A stretch of DNA of 23,810 nt from Desulfobacterales bacterium. GTDB taxonomy: Bacteria > Desulfobacterota > Desulfobacteria > Desulfobacterales > RPRI01. Shown here in pieces: positions 7,871-15,199 of this stretch. The number at the start of each line of letters is the position of its first letter. Position 1 is the stretch's first letter. The stretch spans positions 1-23,810 of the forward strand of contig JAUYEO010000166.1 of the NCBI GenBank assembly GCA_030689795.1, in the 5' to 3' direction. The translations under genes were made by a program, and so were the position numbers. The notes under the pieces are model-generated. The model saw only the letters and a program-made list of their open reading frames with translations, searched no databases and was not told the origin of the DNA.

Positions 7871-8608
7871 TCAATCCTCTTCAAGTTGAAAACGGATCGG
7901 GATCTTTACCGGCATATCCACCTTTTCATCGCCTCTTTTACCTGGTTCAAAGCGCCACTTTTTGACTGATGATACGGCAGCTTCATCTAAAATAGGATGG
8001 CGGCTGGATTGAAAAACGCTTACTTTTCCGGCCATCCCCTCTTTTGTGACAAGAACTTCAAGAATAACTGTGCCCTCATAACCTCTCTTTTTTGCTTGCA
8101 TCGGATAGACTGGAGCCGGATTCTCTGTATAGAGCGGGACAGCCTCTTTTATGATCTTAAAGATGGGCGACATCTCTCCTGCTGAGCGCCCATAAGCCTG
8201 TTTAAGTCCATCCGACCCGTTTTTCGGATCTCCTCCTGTATATCCTTTATCGGCAATGGGAGACGGCAATAAACCTGTGAAGGCATTTGATTCCGTTACG
8301 CCGGATGCCGGTGGAATATCCTTCTGAATCGAATCGCCCGGTAGCTCCGGCTTTCCGGCCGGACGCTCCGGAACTCTTTCCGTATTGCGGAATTGATTTT
8401 CCGATATATCGCCTGCTTTTTTTTCAAGTGAATGAAGTGGTTGGGAATCTGATGAGGTAACTGCTGATGGAAGAGAAGTTAAAGATATTGTGACGGAAGC
8501 GGGTCTGACCTGGTGATATGGCTTGTTTTTCAGCCATTTTCCATTGAAACAAAAAATCAGCCCGTGAATGACCAATGCCAGGGCTATTGAAAAGAATAAA
8601 CGTTTCAA
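7871..8608 (-). CDS. tonB: TonB, energy transducer
   Basis: The 245-residue protein has one N-terminal membrane helix (LFFSIALALVIHGLIFCF, residues 4-21), a long low-complexity periplasmic linker and a C-terminal TonB domain. That domain contains YPMQAKKRGYEGTVILEVLV and ends with AAVSSVKKWRFEPGK. It couples the ExbB-ExbD proton channel to outer-membrane receptors. The linker is only mildly proline-rich. The start is a TTG that overlaps the exbD stop (TTGA), so translation is probably coupled. It is the last gene of the exbB-exbD-tonB set. Its position downstream of the B12 genes suggests BtuB as its main client. Confidence 0.88.
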   Translation of the reverse strand: MKRLFFSIALALVIHGLIFCFNGKWLKNKPYHQVRPASVTISLTSLPSAVTSSDSQPLHSLEKKAGDISENQFRNTERVPERPAGKPELPGDSIQKDIPPASGVTESNAFTGLLPSPIADKGYTGGDPKNGSDGLKQAYGRSAGEMSPIFKIIKEAVPLYTENPAPVYPMQAKKRGYEGTVILEVLVTKEGMAGKVSVFQSSRHPILDEAAVSSVKKWRFEPGKRGDEKVDMPVKIPIRFQLEED

Positions 8609-9015
8609 GGTCTTCTATCGGCCTCTGACTGGAGTGAAATGTGGCTGATCCCCGCCTTCTTTATCTGATCCAGAACATTAAAGAGTTTCTGATAAGAAAG
8701 GCTGCTGTCTGCAAAAAGCATCACACCGGTCTGTTTTCCGCTTCCGGCCTTATGTTTCAAGGTTGCCGCCAGATCACCGAAAGATACTTGTTCCCTGTCG
8801 ATATAAACAGTTCCGTCAGATTTTACAGTTACTGAGAGTACCAGTTGTTTTTCGATGTCGGACGTTGAAGAAGCAGGAAGGAAAACAGGTAACCCCCGGT
8901 GAACAGCCATTGAGAGCGTGGAATATACGAAAAAAACAAGAACCAGAAAAACAGTGTCGACGAGCGGCACCATCTCAATGCGAACTTTCCGGTCAGTTGG
9001 GATGTTCAGTTTCAT
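8605..9015 (-). CDS. exbD: ExbD/TolR-family biopolymer transport protein
   Basis: The 136-residue product has the ExbD layout: a short cytoplasmic N-terminus, one membrane helix containing the essential aspartate in VPLVDTVFLVLVFFVY (residues 17-32), and a periplasmic domain. The conserved TVKSDGTVYIDREQVS segment starts near residue 64. It forms the proton channel with ExbB and energises TonB. The ATG at 9015 follows GGAGG by about 8 bases and overlaps the exbB stop by 4 bp. Its own stop overlaps the tonB start, so the three genes form one coupled unit. Confidence 0.88.
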   Translation of the reverse strand: MKLNIPTDRKVRIEMVPLVDTVFLVLVFFVYSTLSMAVHRGLPVFLPASSTSDIEKQLVLSVTVKSDGTVYIDREQVSFGDLAATLKHKAGSGKQTGVMLFADSSLSYQKLFNVLDQIKKAGISHISLQSEADRRP

Positions 9016-9641
9016 TTTGGAGCCTCCTCATTATCGGTATCCTGAATCAGCTTTTTATAGACAATTTCAAGGCTGGTCGCGTATTTTTCGATCGAGAGGG
9101 CGGCATCTTCGATCCTTGAATTGAAATAATTATAGGGAAAAACCGTCAGAATTGCGATGATGAGCCCGGCGGCAGTCGTGATAAGCGCCTGAGCTATCCC
9201 TATCGCAACCGTTTCAGGATGTTCGATCACTGTTGCACCCAGTGATTCAAAGGAGTAGATAATGCCGGTAACGGTGCCCAGGAAGCCCAGAAGAGTAGAG
9301 ACGGTAATCATGGTATCCAAAATGCCCATATAGCGGCGCATAGTCCTGATTTCATCGGCCGCGGCAGACTCCATGGCTTTTGTCATGGAAAACTCCCTGT
9401 GCAGTATTCCGCTGATCAGGATACGGATAAGGTAATCCTTCGAGCCGGTCACCTTAACCCGCACCATATCCCAGTTTCCGACACGGCAAAGTTCAAGAAC
9501 TTCATCCACAAGCGCCTGATTTCGGGATCGGTCCGACTGGATCCAGAATATGGCCCGCTCAATGACAAAGGTCATCGCGATGATGGAGCAGGCCAGGAGC
9601 GGATACATGACCGGCCCGCCTTTTAAAAATAGATCCAGCAT
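9012..9641 (-). CDS. exbB: ExbB/TolQ/MotA-family proton channel protein
   Basis: The 209-residue protein has three membrane segments: near residues 12-32 (VMYPLLACSIIAMTFVIERA), 110-132 and 155-177. The family signature appears around LLGFLGTVTGIIYSF and AIGIAQALITTAAGLIIAI. It pairs with ExbD to conduct protons and drive TonB. Its length is close to that of typical ExbB (about 240 residues) or TolQ. The linked tonB gene and absence of tolA/tolB favour ExbB. The ATG at 9641 has AAGGAGAA upstream. It lies about 235 bp after cobS, and that gap contains a cobC remnant. Confidence 0.87.
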   Translation of the reverse strand: MLDLFLKGGPVMYPLLACSIIAMTFVIERAIFWIQSDRSRNQALVDEVLELCRVGNWDMVRVKVTGSKDYLIRILISGILHREFSMTKAMESAAADEIRTMRRYMGILDTMITVSTLLGFLGTVTGIIYSFESLGATVIEHPETVAIGIAQALITTAAGLIIAILTVFPYNYFNSRIEDAALSIEKYATSLEIVYKKLIQDTDNEEAPK

Positions 9642-9696
9642 AGTCTGTCGTTCTCCTTCAAAAATAGTTCAAAAAATCATTTATTTTATTAAGAAT

Positions 9697-9867
9697 TTAT
9701 GTCTGGCTGATGTTGACCACATAATTCATTCGTTTCAGAACAGGAACCTCGTTACAGAAGACACTCTTATTTACCTGTGAAAGCGGTACATCCGGATGGC
9801 CTATGTATCTCTTTTGTTCAGCATTGATCGTCAAGCCATGACGAATTATATAACAAGTTGTTATCAT
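9697..9867 (-). pseudogene. cobC: truncated cobC (alpha-ribazole phosphatase) stub
   Basis: A 56-residue frame starts 10 bp after the cobS stop and begins MITTCYIIRHGLTINAEQKR, followed by YIGHPDVPLSQ. This matches the N-terminus of histidine phosphatases of the CobC type, which remove phosphate from alpha-ribazole 5'-phosphate or the cobalamin precursor. The catalytic RHG and the Y-x-G-H-x-D-x-P-L-S motif are both present. After residue 31 the similarity stops and 25 unrelated residues lead to a TAA. CobC is normally about 200 residues and also needs a later catalytic His, so this piece cannot be a working enzyme. Its position next to cobS is where cobC would be expected. Confidence 0.72.
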
Positions 9868-9872
9868 GATAA
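9845..9872 (-). promoter_or_regulatory. possible promoter with two overlapping palindromes
   Basis: A perfect TATAAT (9850-9845, minus strand) has TTATCA 16 bases upstream. The inverted repeats 9850-9864 (ATAACAA-g-TTGTTAT) and 9861-9872 (TTATCATGATAA) cover the spacer and -35 region, where a repressor could bind. It lies between cobS and exbB, so it could give exbBD-tonB its own promoter. However, the same bases also encode the start of the cobC stub, so the match may be accidental. Confidence 0.3.
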
Positions 9873-9876
9873 TAAA

Positions 9877-10656
9877 TTATTTTGAATAAAACCCTAAAAA
9901 CATTAATAGGAATATCACCTCACTCATTTCCGTAATTGCACCCAAATTGTCACCGGTGAGTCCGCCGAACTTTTTTGCAAAGAAGCGCGACATCAAAAAA
10001 GATAAAATATACACCGATACGAAGATGGCAATCATTTTCAGAAGCATTATTAATTGAGATACAAGCAGAAGAATTGCGGCGGTTATGCCCAATATAAGAC
10101 ATGTCGCCATGAACAACTCCCAGGCGCCCGTCTGTTCGATGAAGATTTTCCCTAAACCATCACTCCGGGCGCTTTTGGCATGAAAGAGGGCTGGAACCAT
10201 GCTCCAGCGAGCGAACACCGGAGTTAGGATCAGCGCAACATATACAGTCAAGCCAGGCAGGGATAGAACATTCTTGAACAGAAGATATTTTAACAAAATG
10301 ATCAAAACAATAGAAACAACTCCGATCGGACCGGCTGCACCATCCTTCATGATGGCTATCATTTTTTCTTTGCTTTTCCGTGATGCCAGGGCATCAACAG
10401 TATCGGAAAGCCCGTCGAGATGAAACCCGCCGTTACTTAAGACAAGTACCACGACCTGCAGTGCGGCAACGATATCATATGGAAATATCCGGCCAAAGAT
10501 CGCAAATACCAGGGCAAGCAAAAATCCCTGTATCAGGCCAACCAGAGGGAAATAGGCACTGCTCTTGCCCATATCGTCCGTGTTTGCATGAACAGACCCG
10601 GGCGGCACCGGTAAAATCGTAAGAAATTGAACTGCGCCAAGTAGTTTCTTCAACAT
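9877..10656 (-). CDS. cobS: CobS, adenosylcobinamide-GDP ribazoletransferase (cobalamin synthase)
   Basis: The 259-residue integral membrane protein carries the diagnostic GGFHLDGLSDTVDALASRK motif at about residues 77-95, with the acidic pair that binds metal. It also has the family N-terminus FLTILPVPPG and several hydrophobic helices. CobS joins GDP-activated cobinamide to alpha-ribazole (or its phosphate) to give cobalamin or cobalamin 5'-phosphate, the last assembly step of the nucleotide loop. The ATG at 10656 is 13 bp from the cobT stop; AAAGG lies directly against the ATG, so translation is probably coupled. It is the last intact gene of the riboswitch-led B12 operon. A truncated cobC follows it. 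Confidence 0.93.
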   Translation of the reverse strand: MLKKLLGAVQFLTILPVPPGSVHANTDDMGKSSAYFPLVGLIQGFLLALVFAIFGRIFPYDIVAALQVVVLVLSNGGFHLDGLSDTVDALASRKSKEKMIAIMKDGAAGPIGVVSIVLIILLKYLLFKNVLSLPGLTVYVALILTPVFARWSMVPALFHAKSARSDGLGKIFIEQTGAWELFMATCLILGITAAILLLVSQLIMLLKMIAIFVSVYILSFLMSRFFAKKFGGLTGDNLGAITEMSEVIFLLMFLGFYSK

Positions 10657-10669
10657 CCTTTAACCATTG

Positions 10670-11725
10670 TTATTTATTCTGATCAGAAATTCCGGCCTCA
10701 CTGAAGGTCGCCATTTCCCGGTAAATTTTAAGTCCTGCGTCGATGATGGTCATGGCAAGGGCGGCCCCGGTGCCTTCACCCAGGCGAAGATCGAGGTCCA
10801 GTATAGGCCGTAATTTCATATGGGCGAGCATGGCCTGATGTCCCTTCTCCACCGAATTGTGGGCAGCAAACAAATAATCGGCAACATCCGGATTCAGGGA
10901 ATACGCGATCAGTGCGCCCGCTGTTGAAATGAACCCATCGATAACAACAGGAATTCCTTTCTCGGCAGCGCCCAGGCACAGGCCGGCAATGCCGCCAATT
11001 TCAGCACCGCCGATCTTTGCAAGCACATCCAGTCCGTCCAGGGGATCGGGGCGATTTACAGAAATCGCCCTGTTGATGACCCGGATCTTGTTTTTGAGAG
11101 CAGTTTCGTCGATACCTGTTCCCTTGCCGGTAACATCAGATACAGATTTTCCGGTTATGACCGAGGCAATTGCCGATGAAGGAGTCGTATTGGCAATGCC
11201 CATTTCGCCTGTTGCAAAGAGCCGGTAACCTCTGTCAGCATATTCATGCGCCAGTAGCCAGCCGACTTCGATACAACGGATGGCCTCGTCGTGTTTCATG
11301 GCCGGCCCCAGGGCAATATTCTTCGTCCCATATACTACTTTTCTTGTAACGAGTCCCTTCAGATCTTTAAAGTCAAAATTCACCCCAATGTCGATGACAA
11401 CCACATCCGCTCCTGCGTGCCGGGCGAGCACGTTAATTCCTGCTCCACCTTTAATGAAATTATAAATCATCTGGACGGTCACCTCCTGAGGGAACGCGCT
11501 GACACCTTCTTCGGCCACGCCGTGGTCGCCCGCAAATGTGAAGACAACCTTTCTAGGTATCTCGGGCATTTCAGTGTTGTAAATCGCAACCAGTCTGCCA
11601 GCAAACTCTTCCAGACGACCGAGACTGCCGGGCGGTTTCGTCAGGCTGTCAAGCCGTTGCTGCGCAATCTTGTATAACTCGGTTCTTACGGGTCGGATAT
11701 TTCCGATTAACTCCTTCATGTTCAT
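10670..11725 (-). CDS. cobT: CobT, nicotinate-nucleotide--dimethylbenzimidazole phosphoribosyltransferase
   Basis: The 351-residue protein matches CobT throughout. Examples are LDSLTKPPGSLGRLEEFAG near the N-terminus, FTFAGDHGVAEEGVSAFPQE, FATGEMGIANTTPSSAIASV, and LDLDLRLGEGTGAALAM near the C-terminus with the catalytic glutamate in GEGTG. It transfers phosphoribose from nicotinate mononucleotide to a lower-ligand base, giving alpha-ribazole phosphate. The length is normal (about 350). The ATG at 11725 has AAAGGAA upstream; a second ATG two codons on is possible. It sits between cobU and cobS, completing the cobUTS set. Confidence 0.95.
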   Translation of the reverse strand: MNMKELIGNIRPVRTELYKIAQQRLDSLTKPPGSLGRLEEFAGRLVAIYNTEMPEIPRKVVFTFAGDHGVAEEGVSAFPQEVTVQMIYNFIKGGAGINVLARHAGADVVVIDIGVNFDFKDLKGLVTRKVVYGTKNIALGPAMKHDEAIRCIEVGWLLAHEYADRGYRLFATGEMGIANTTPSSAIASVITGKSVSDVTGKGTGIDETALKNKIRVINRAISVNRPDPLDGLDVLAKIGGAEIGGIAGLCLGAAEKGIPVVIDGFISTAGALIAYSLNPDVADYLFAAHNSVEKGHQAMLAHMKLRPILDLDLRLGEGTGAALAMTIIDAGLKIYREMATFSEAGISDQNK

Positions 11726-11753
11726 AAACAGTTCCTTTCAAAACATAATTCTA

Positions 11754-12269
11754 TTATTTCAACTGAAGCGGCAATCCGCTGACTATAAGATAAACTTCAT
11801 CGGCAATTTGAGCGACCTTTTGATTAAGTTGTCCTGCCATATCCCTGAAAATTCTCGCCGATCTGTTGACCGGGACAATCCCCATACCGACCTCATTGGA
11901 AACCACGATTATCGTGCCCTTAAATTCAACCATACACGAAAGGAAATCGTCTGTTACTTCCGTTATTTTCTCTTCATGATCTGTGTATTTGCCTAGGAGA
12001 TTGGACATCCAGAGAGTCAGGCAATCAACTACTATTGTATTATACAAACCCAGTATCGGCCTCAGTGCCTTTCCGAGGCAGATCGGCTCTTCGATGGTAT
12101 TCCACCGGTTGCCTCTCTGCTTCCGATGCCTCTGGATCCTCTGCCCCATTTCCTCGTCAAGAGCTTCCGCAGTGGCCAGAAACAGCCTCTTCCCCTTTAG
12201 TTTTTCCGCCAGTTTTAGGGCAAAATCGCTTTTACCGCTCCTGGCTCCGCCTGTTACCAAAACTATCAT
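11754..12269 (-). CDS. cobU: CobU, bifunctional adenosylcobinamide kinase / adenosylcobinamide-phosphate guanylyltransferase
   Basis: The 171-residue protein begins MIVLVTGGARSGKS with the P-loop at residues 7-14. It contains the guanylylated-histidine region IQRHRKQRGNRW, the VVDCLTLWMSNLL motif and VSNEVGMGIVP, all typical of CobU. It phosphorylates adenosylcobinamide and then attaches GMP to give AdoCbi-GDP. The ATG at 12269 is preceded by GGGAGA and overlaps the cobD stop by 4 bp. The frame is open for 34 more codons upstream, but that extension lies within cobD and has no family similarity. The length matches CobU (about 180). Confidence 0.93.
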   Translation of the reverse strand: MIVLVTGGARSGKSDFALKLAEKLKGKRLFLATAEALDEEMGQRIQRHRKQRGNRWNTIEEPICLGKALRPILGLYNTIVVDCLTLWMSNLLGKYTDHEEKITEVTDDFLSCMVEFKGTIIVVSNEVGMGIVPVNRSARIFRDMAGQLNQKVAQIADEVYLIVSGLPLQLK

Positions 12270-13342
12270 CCAATAATCTCCCTTAACTTTTTGATCAAGA
12301 CGATATTCTCTTTGTGTTTCTTTACAGCTACCCGGAAGTAACGGGTTCCAAGGCCATGGAAAGTACAACAATCCCTTATCAGTATGCCTTCTTGAATCAG
12401 TCGGTCTCTAAGCTCCGTTGAGTTTAAGCAGATCCGGTTGGCCATGTGGACGAGGATAAAGTTGGCTGCGCTCTCATAGGTCTTCAAGTCGGGGATTTCA
12501 TCCAATCCATTTCTTAAAAACTCTCTTTCAGTTGTTACATATTTTCTTGTATCCTTTATGTAATCCCCATCGAGAAGGGCCTTTGCCGCTGCCCTCTGTC
12601 CCAGGGAGCTGACCGTCCACGGCGGTTTATTCTCCCTGATTTTTGCGATACAGGACGTTCCGGCTAGCATATAACCGATCCGAAGCCCCGGAATGCCAAA
12701 AAACTTGGTCATTGACCTCATGACCATCAGGTTGGGAAACCTAAATATCTCTTTCTTGACAGATTCCTCCTCTACAAAATCCATGAAAGCCTCATCAACT
12801 AAGAGCAACGTCTCAACATCGCTCGCTCTTGCTAAAACACGACAGAGTTCATCCTTAGAGGTGAGAAGACCGGAGGGGTTTGCCGGATTGCAGAAATAGA
12901 CTATGTCAAAACCATCTCTCAGCCGGGAGCAAAGATCGGCAATCGCCAAGGAAAAATCATTCCTCGCCTCTGTTGGGAAGTACGACACCTCCGTACCGAC
13001 CATCTTGAGGGCTTTTTCATATTCACTGAAGGCAGGGGTAATGATTAATGCCTTTCTGGGTTTGAATGCCATGGGTATCCAGTAGATAAATTCCGTCGAA
13101 CCGTTACCCACGAGGATGTTGTCACGACCGATACCGTGGTATTCCGACAACCCTGAGATGAGATCAAAGGAATCAATATCGGGATAGTTCAAGACGGAGT
13201 CTGTTTCCTTTACTATTGTTTCCCGCACTGCTGGCGGATAGCCCAGTGGATTTATGTTGGCGCTGAAATCAATAATCCTGTCCTCATCGATTCCGCATCT
13301 TCTGGAAACCTCACTGACATTGCCTCCATGTTCGTTCTTCAT
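12266..13342 (-). CDS. cobD: CobD, L-threonine-O-3-phosphate decarboxylase
   Basis: This 358-residue PLP enzyme has the CobD/HisC-like layout: an IIDFSANINPLGYPPAV segment near the N-terminus, YFCNPANPSG, LLVDEAFMDF, and the PLP-binding lysine in RSMTKFFGIPGLRIGY (Lys213). It makes (R)-1-amino-2-propanol phosphate, the linker that CbiB attaches to adenosylcobyric acid. The closest alternative is histidinol-phosphate aminotransferase. The position between cbiB and cobU and the DFSANINPLG signature decide for CobD. The ATG at 13342 overlaps the cbiB stop by 4 bp; an upstream open extension lies inside cbiB and is excluded. Confidence 0.92.
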   Translation of the reverse strand: MKNEHGGNVSEVSRRCGIDEDRIIDFSANINPLGYPPAVRETIVKETDSVLNYPDIDSFDLISGLSEYHGIGRDNILVGNGSTEFIYWIPMAFKPRKALIITPAFSEYEKALKMVGTEVSYFPTEARNDFSLAIADLCSRLRDGFDIVYFCNPANPSGLLTSKDELCRVLARASDVETLLLVDEAFMDFVEEESVKKEIFRFPNLMVMRSMTKFFGIPGLRIGYMLAGTSCIAKIRENKPPWTVSSLGQRAAAKALLDGDYIKDTRKYVTTEREFLRNGLDEIPDLKTYESAANFILVHMANRICLNSTELRDRLIQEGILIRDCCTFHGLGTRYFRVAVKKHKENIVLIKKLREIIG

Positions 13343-14292
13343 TGTTTTATTATCCACAGGGTAATTATACAAATAACGGCCATCAAGAGGGACGCGGTAA
13401 ACATGATGGCCCATGCGTTCTTTACATCTTTTTTATCCGTTTCCTTCAGTCTGTCACCAATAGTAGGCTTGTAAGTGATCTTATCGAAGTAGCTGATTTT
13501 GCCGCCGAGCTGTATGCCAAGAGCCCCGGCCACTGCCGCTTCCGGTATGCCGCTGTTGGGGCTTGTGTGGTTTCTGCCGTCCTTCCGCATAATCCTCCAG
13601 GAATCCCGCCAGTTAAACCTCAAGATGAAGGCGGCTATTACTATAATAAACCCGGTAATCCTTGCCGGCACCCAATTAAGGACATCGTCCATTTTTGCAG
13701 AAAAACAACCGATGTCCATGTACTTAGCGTCTTTATATCCTACCATGGAGTCGAGAGTATTGACAGCCTTATAGGTCATGGCGAGAGGGAGACCACCAAC
13801 GGCCAAATAGAACATTGGAGCCACAATACCGTCCGAGAGGTTTTCTGACACCGTCTCAATAACAGCCCGCAGGATCCCAGCCTCATCAAGATTGGCGGTA
13901 TCCCTCCCCACAATCATGGAAAGTCCCTTTCTTGCAGCTTCCACATCCCCGCGTGTCAGGGCGTCTATAACAACCCTGCTTTCCTCATAGAGAGATCTGG
14001 TAGCGAGGGTAAGTGAGGCAAGCAGAGTTGTTATGATCATACCAACTAAGGCGCCTATAAAGAAAGAGGCTTCTGTTATCCCATAGGTTATGAAAAAACT
14101 GGGGATAACAACTGAAAACCATAGAACTATCCCTCCTTTTTTCTCCGAGGCATGGGTGGTGTGGGCACGTATCTTCTCCTCGACGAACCTCGTCCACCTT
14201 CCGATAATGGCCACAGGATGAGGGAACCAGCGAGGATCGCCGACGATGATGTCAATGATGCAAGCACTAATAAAGACCTCTACTGTCATCAT
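13339..14292 (-). CDS. cbiB: CbiB, adenosylcobinamide-phosphate synthase
   Basis: The 317-residue membrane protein begins with the CbiB signature VGDPRWFPHPVAIIGRW. It continues with KGLSMIVGRDTANLDEAGIL, a SENLSDGIVAPMFYLAVGGL block, and GAVAGALGIQLGG-like sequence near the C-terminus (VAGALGIQLGGKISYFDK). It joins aminopropanol phosphate to adenosylcobyric acid, giving adenosylcobinamide phosphate. The start could be either of two consecutive ATG codons at 14292 or 14289. The first overlaps a TGA that ends a short coding-like tail following the cobO stub. CbiB and CobD are needed only if cobyric acid is an intermediate here. Confidence 0.93.
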   Translation of the reverse strand: MMTVEVFISACIIDIIVGDPRWFPHPVAIIGRWTRFVEEKIRAHTTHASEKKGGIVLWFSVVIPSFFITYGITEASFFIGALVGMIITTLLASLTLATRSLYEESRVVIDALTRGDVEAARKGLSMIVGRDTANLDEAGILRAVIETVSENLSDGIVAPMFYLAVGGLPLAMTYKAVNTLDSMVGYKDAKYMDIGCFSAKMDDVLNWVPARITGFIIVIAAFILRFNWRDSWRIMRKDGRNHTSPNSGIPEAAVAGALGIQLGGKISYFDKITYKPTIGDRLKETDKKDVKNAWAIMFTASLLMAVICIITLWIIKQ

Positions 14293-14370
14293 TTTAAGTA
14301 AAAACCGTCTCTTCCGGCGAAATCGACCGCCAATTTCCGGAATTTATCGATGATTTGGTTTCCAATAACT

Positions 14371-14463
14371 CTACCTTCGCCAAAAACCAGCACGTATGTT
14401 GGCTGTCTCGGCCCTTGTCTTTCCTTTCCCATCCCCTGTATGTACATAGACATACCCTTTCAT
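14371..14463 (-). pseudogene. cobO: truncated cobO/btuR (corrinoid adenosyltransferase) stub
   Basis: A 30-residue frame starts MKGYVYVHTGDGKGKT, which is the N-terminus and P-loop (GDGKGKT, residues 10-16) of CobO/BtuR-type cob(I)yrinic acid a,c-diamide adenosyltransferases. It then diverges and stops at a TAG after 14 unrelated residues. An intact enzyme has about 170-200 residues. The gap before cbiB is only about 190 bp, so the rest of the gene is gone. AAGGAT lies upstream of the ATG. The gene starts 20 bp after the DUF71 stop. Without it, corrinoid adenosylation must come from another locus. In a second frame the remaining bases look coding and end at the cbiB start. Confidence 0.7.
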
Positions 14464-14482
14464 ATCCTTACTCTTTTTTTTC

Positions 14483-15199
14483 TTACGTCCTGTCAAAAAT
14501 CTTTTCCTCACAGGTGACTGTTTCTGCCAATTCACATTCCGATATATCGAGAAAGTGGTGCTGATCACGGGTGATCTTTTCCGCTCTGATGATGTTTATT
14601 CTTTTTTTGAATATAGGGCCCGATACCACGAAGGTATGATATTCTCCGTTCTCACCAGAGATATCAACACCCCTGACCTTTGAGATTTCTCTGATAAAAT
14701 CGTTATCAATCCAGCGTCCCAGCCATTCCGGGCCCAGCAAATCCTTCCTGGTAGCCACAATAACGGCTCCAAATCCGGCTTCTATCAATTCCTGTATCAG
14801 ATTCTCCCTTTTCTTTTCACCCCACAGAGGTAAGACAGCGCTCATTCCTGATTCCTTACTGACCCTTTCTACCCATTCTCTATGCGCTTCGACGTCAATG
14901 TCTCCAAAAATACCAGCCTCAACTCCTTTCTCTTTCAACGAGGAGATGGCCTTCTTAAATTCTTTTTCATAACTTTCCCATGAACTCCTCACCTGAACAA
15001 CAGGAAGACCTATCGCCTCCCCCTGGAGCTGCAAAATTCTTGTCCTGATGCCGTGAGATCGGGAAACCTCTCCATCTTCAGCTATCATATTCAAGAGGTG
15101 TGTTATCTGGAAACTCTTCATCGCCCTGTAACAAGACAGAGCCCCATCCTTACCGCCGCTCCAGGAAACAAAAGCCTTTAATTTTATGTCCTTCTCCAT
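14483..15199 (-). CDS. DUF71/COG2102 family ATP-binding protein, probable B12-salvage subgroup (diphthine--ammonia ligase-like)
   Basis: The 238-residue protein has the N-terminal PP-loop SWSGGKDGALSCYRAM (residues 11-26) and the DUF71 C-terminal signature ENGEYHTFVVSGPIF. The family includes eukaryotic/archaeal Dph6, which forms the amide of diphthamide using ATP and ammonia. Bacteria lack diphthamide, and a published comparative genomic study of DUF71 (de Crecy-Lagard and colleagues) predicted a bacterial subgroup with a role in B12 salvage. The location here, between cbiR and cbiB, fits that prediction. The ATG at 15199 is supported by GGAGGT and lies inside the end of the preceding gene (16-bp overlap). 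The exact substrate is unknown; amide formation on a corrinoid side chain is inference. Confidence 0.83.
   Translation of the reverse strand: MEKDIKLKAFVSWSGGKDGALSCYRAMKSFQITHLLNMIAEDGEVSRSHGIRTRILQLQGEAIGLPVVQVRSSWESYEKEFKKAISSLKEKGVEAGIFGDIDVEAHREWVERVSKESGMSAVLPLWGEKKRENLIQELIEAGFGAVIVATRKDLLGPEWLGRWIDNDFIREISKVRGVDISGENGEYHTFVVSGPIFKKRINIIRAEKITRDQHHFLDISECELAETVTCEEKIFDRT

Noticed and set aside
9850..9872. Overlapping AT-rich palindromes as a Fur box for exbBD-tonB
   Set aside because: The half-sites are oriented outward from a CATG centre and do not fit the GATAAT-type Fur consensus. The bases also encode the start of the cobC stub. Kept only as a low-confidence promoter/operator.
12270..12371. 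34-codon N-terminal extension of CobU
   Set aside because: It lies wholly within cobD, and CobU similarity starts exactly at the ATG at 12269, which has its own ribosome site.
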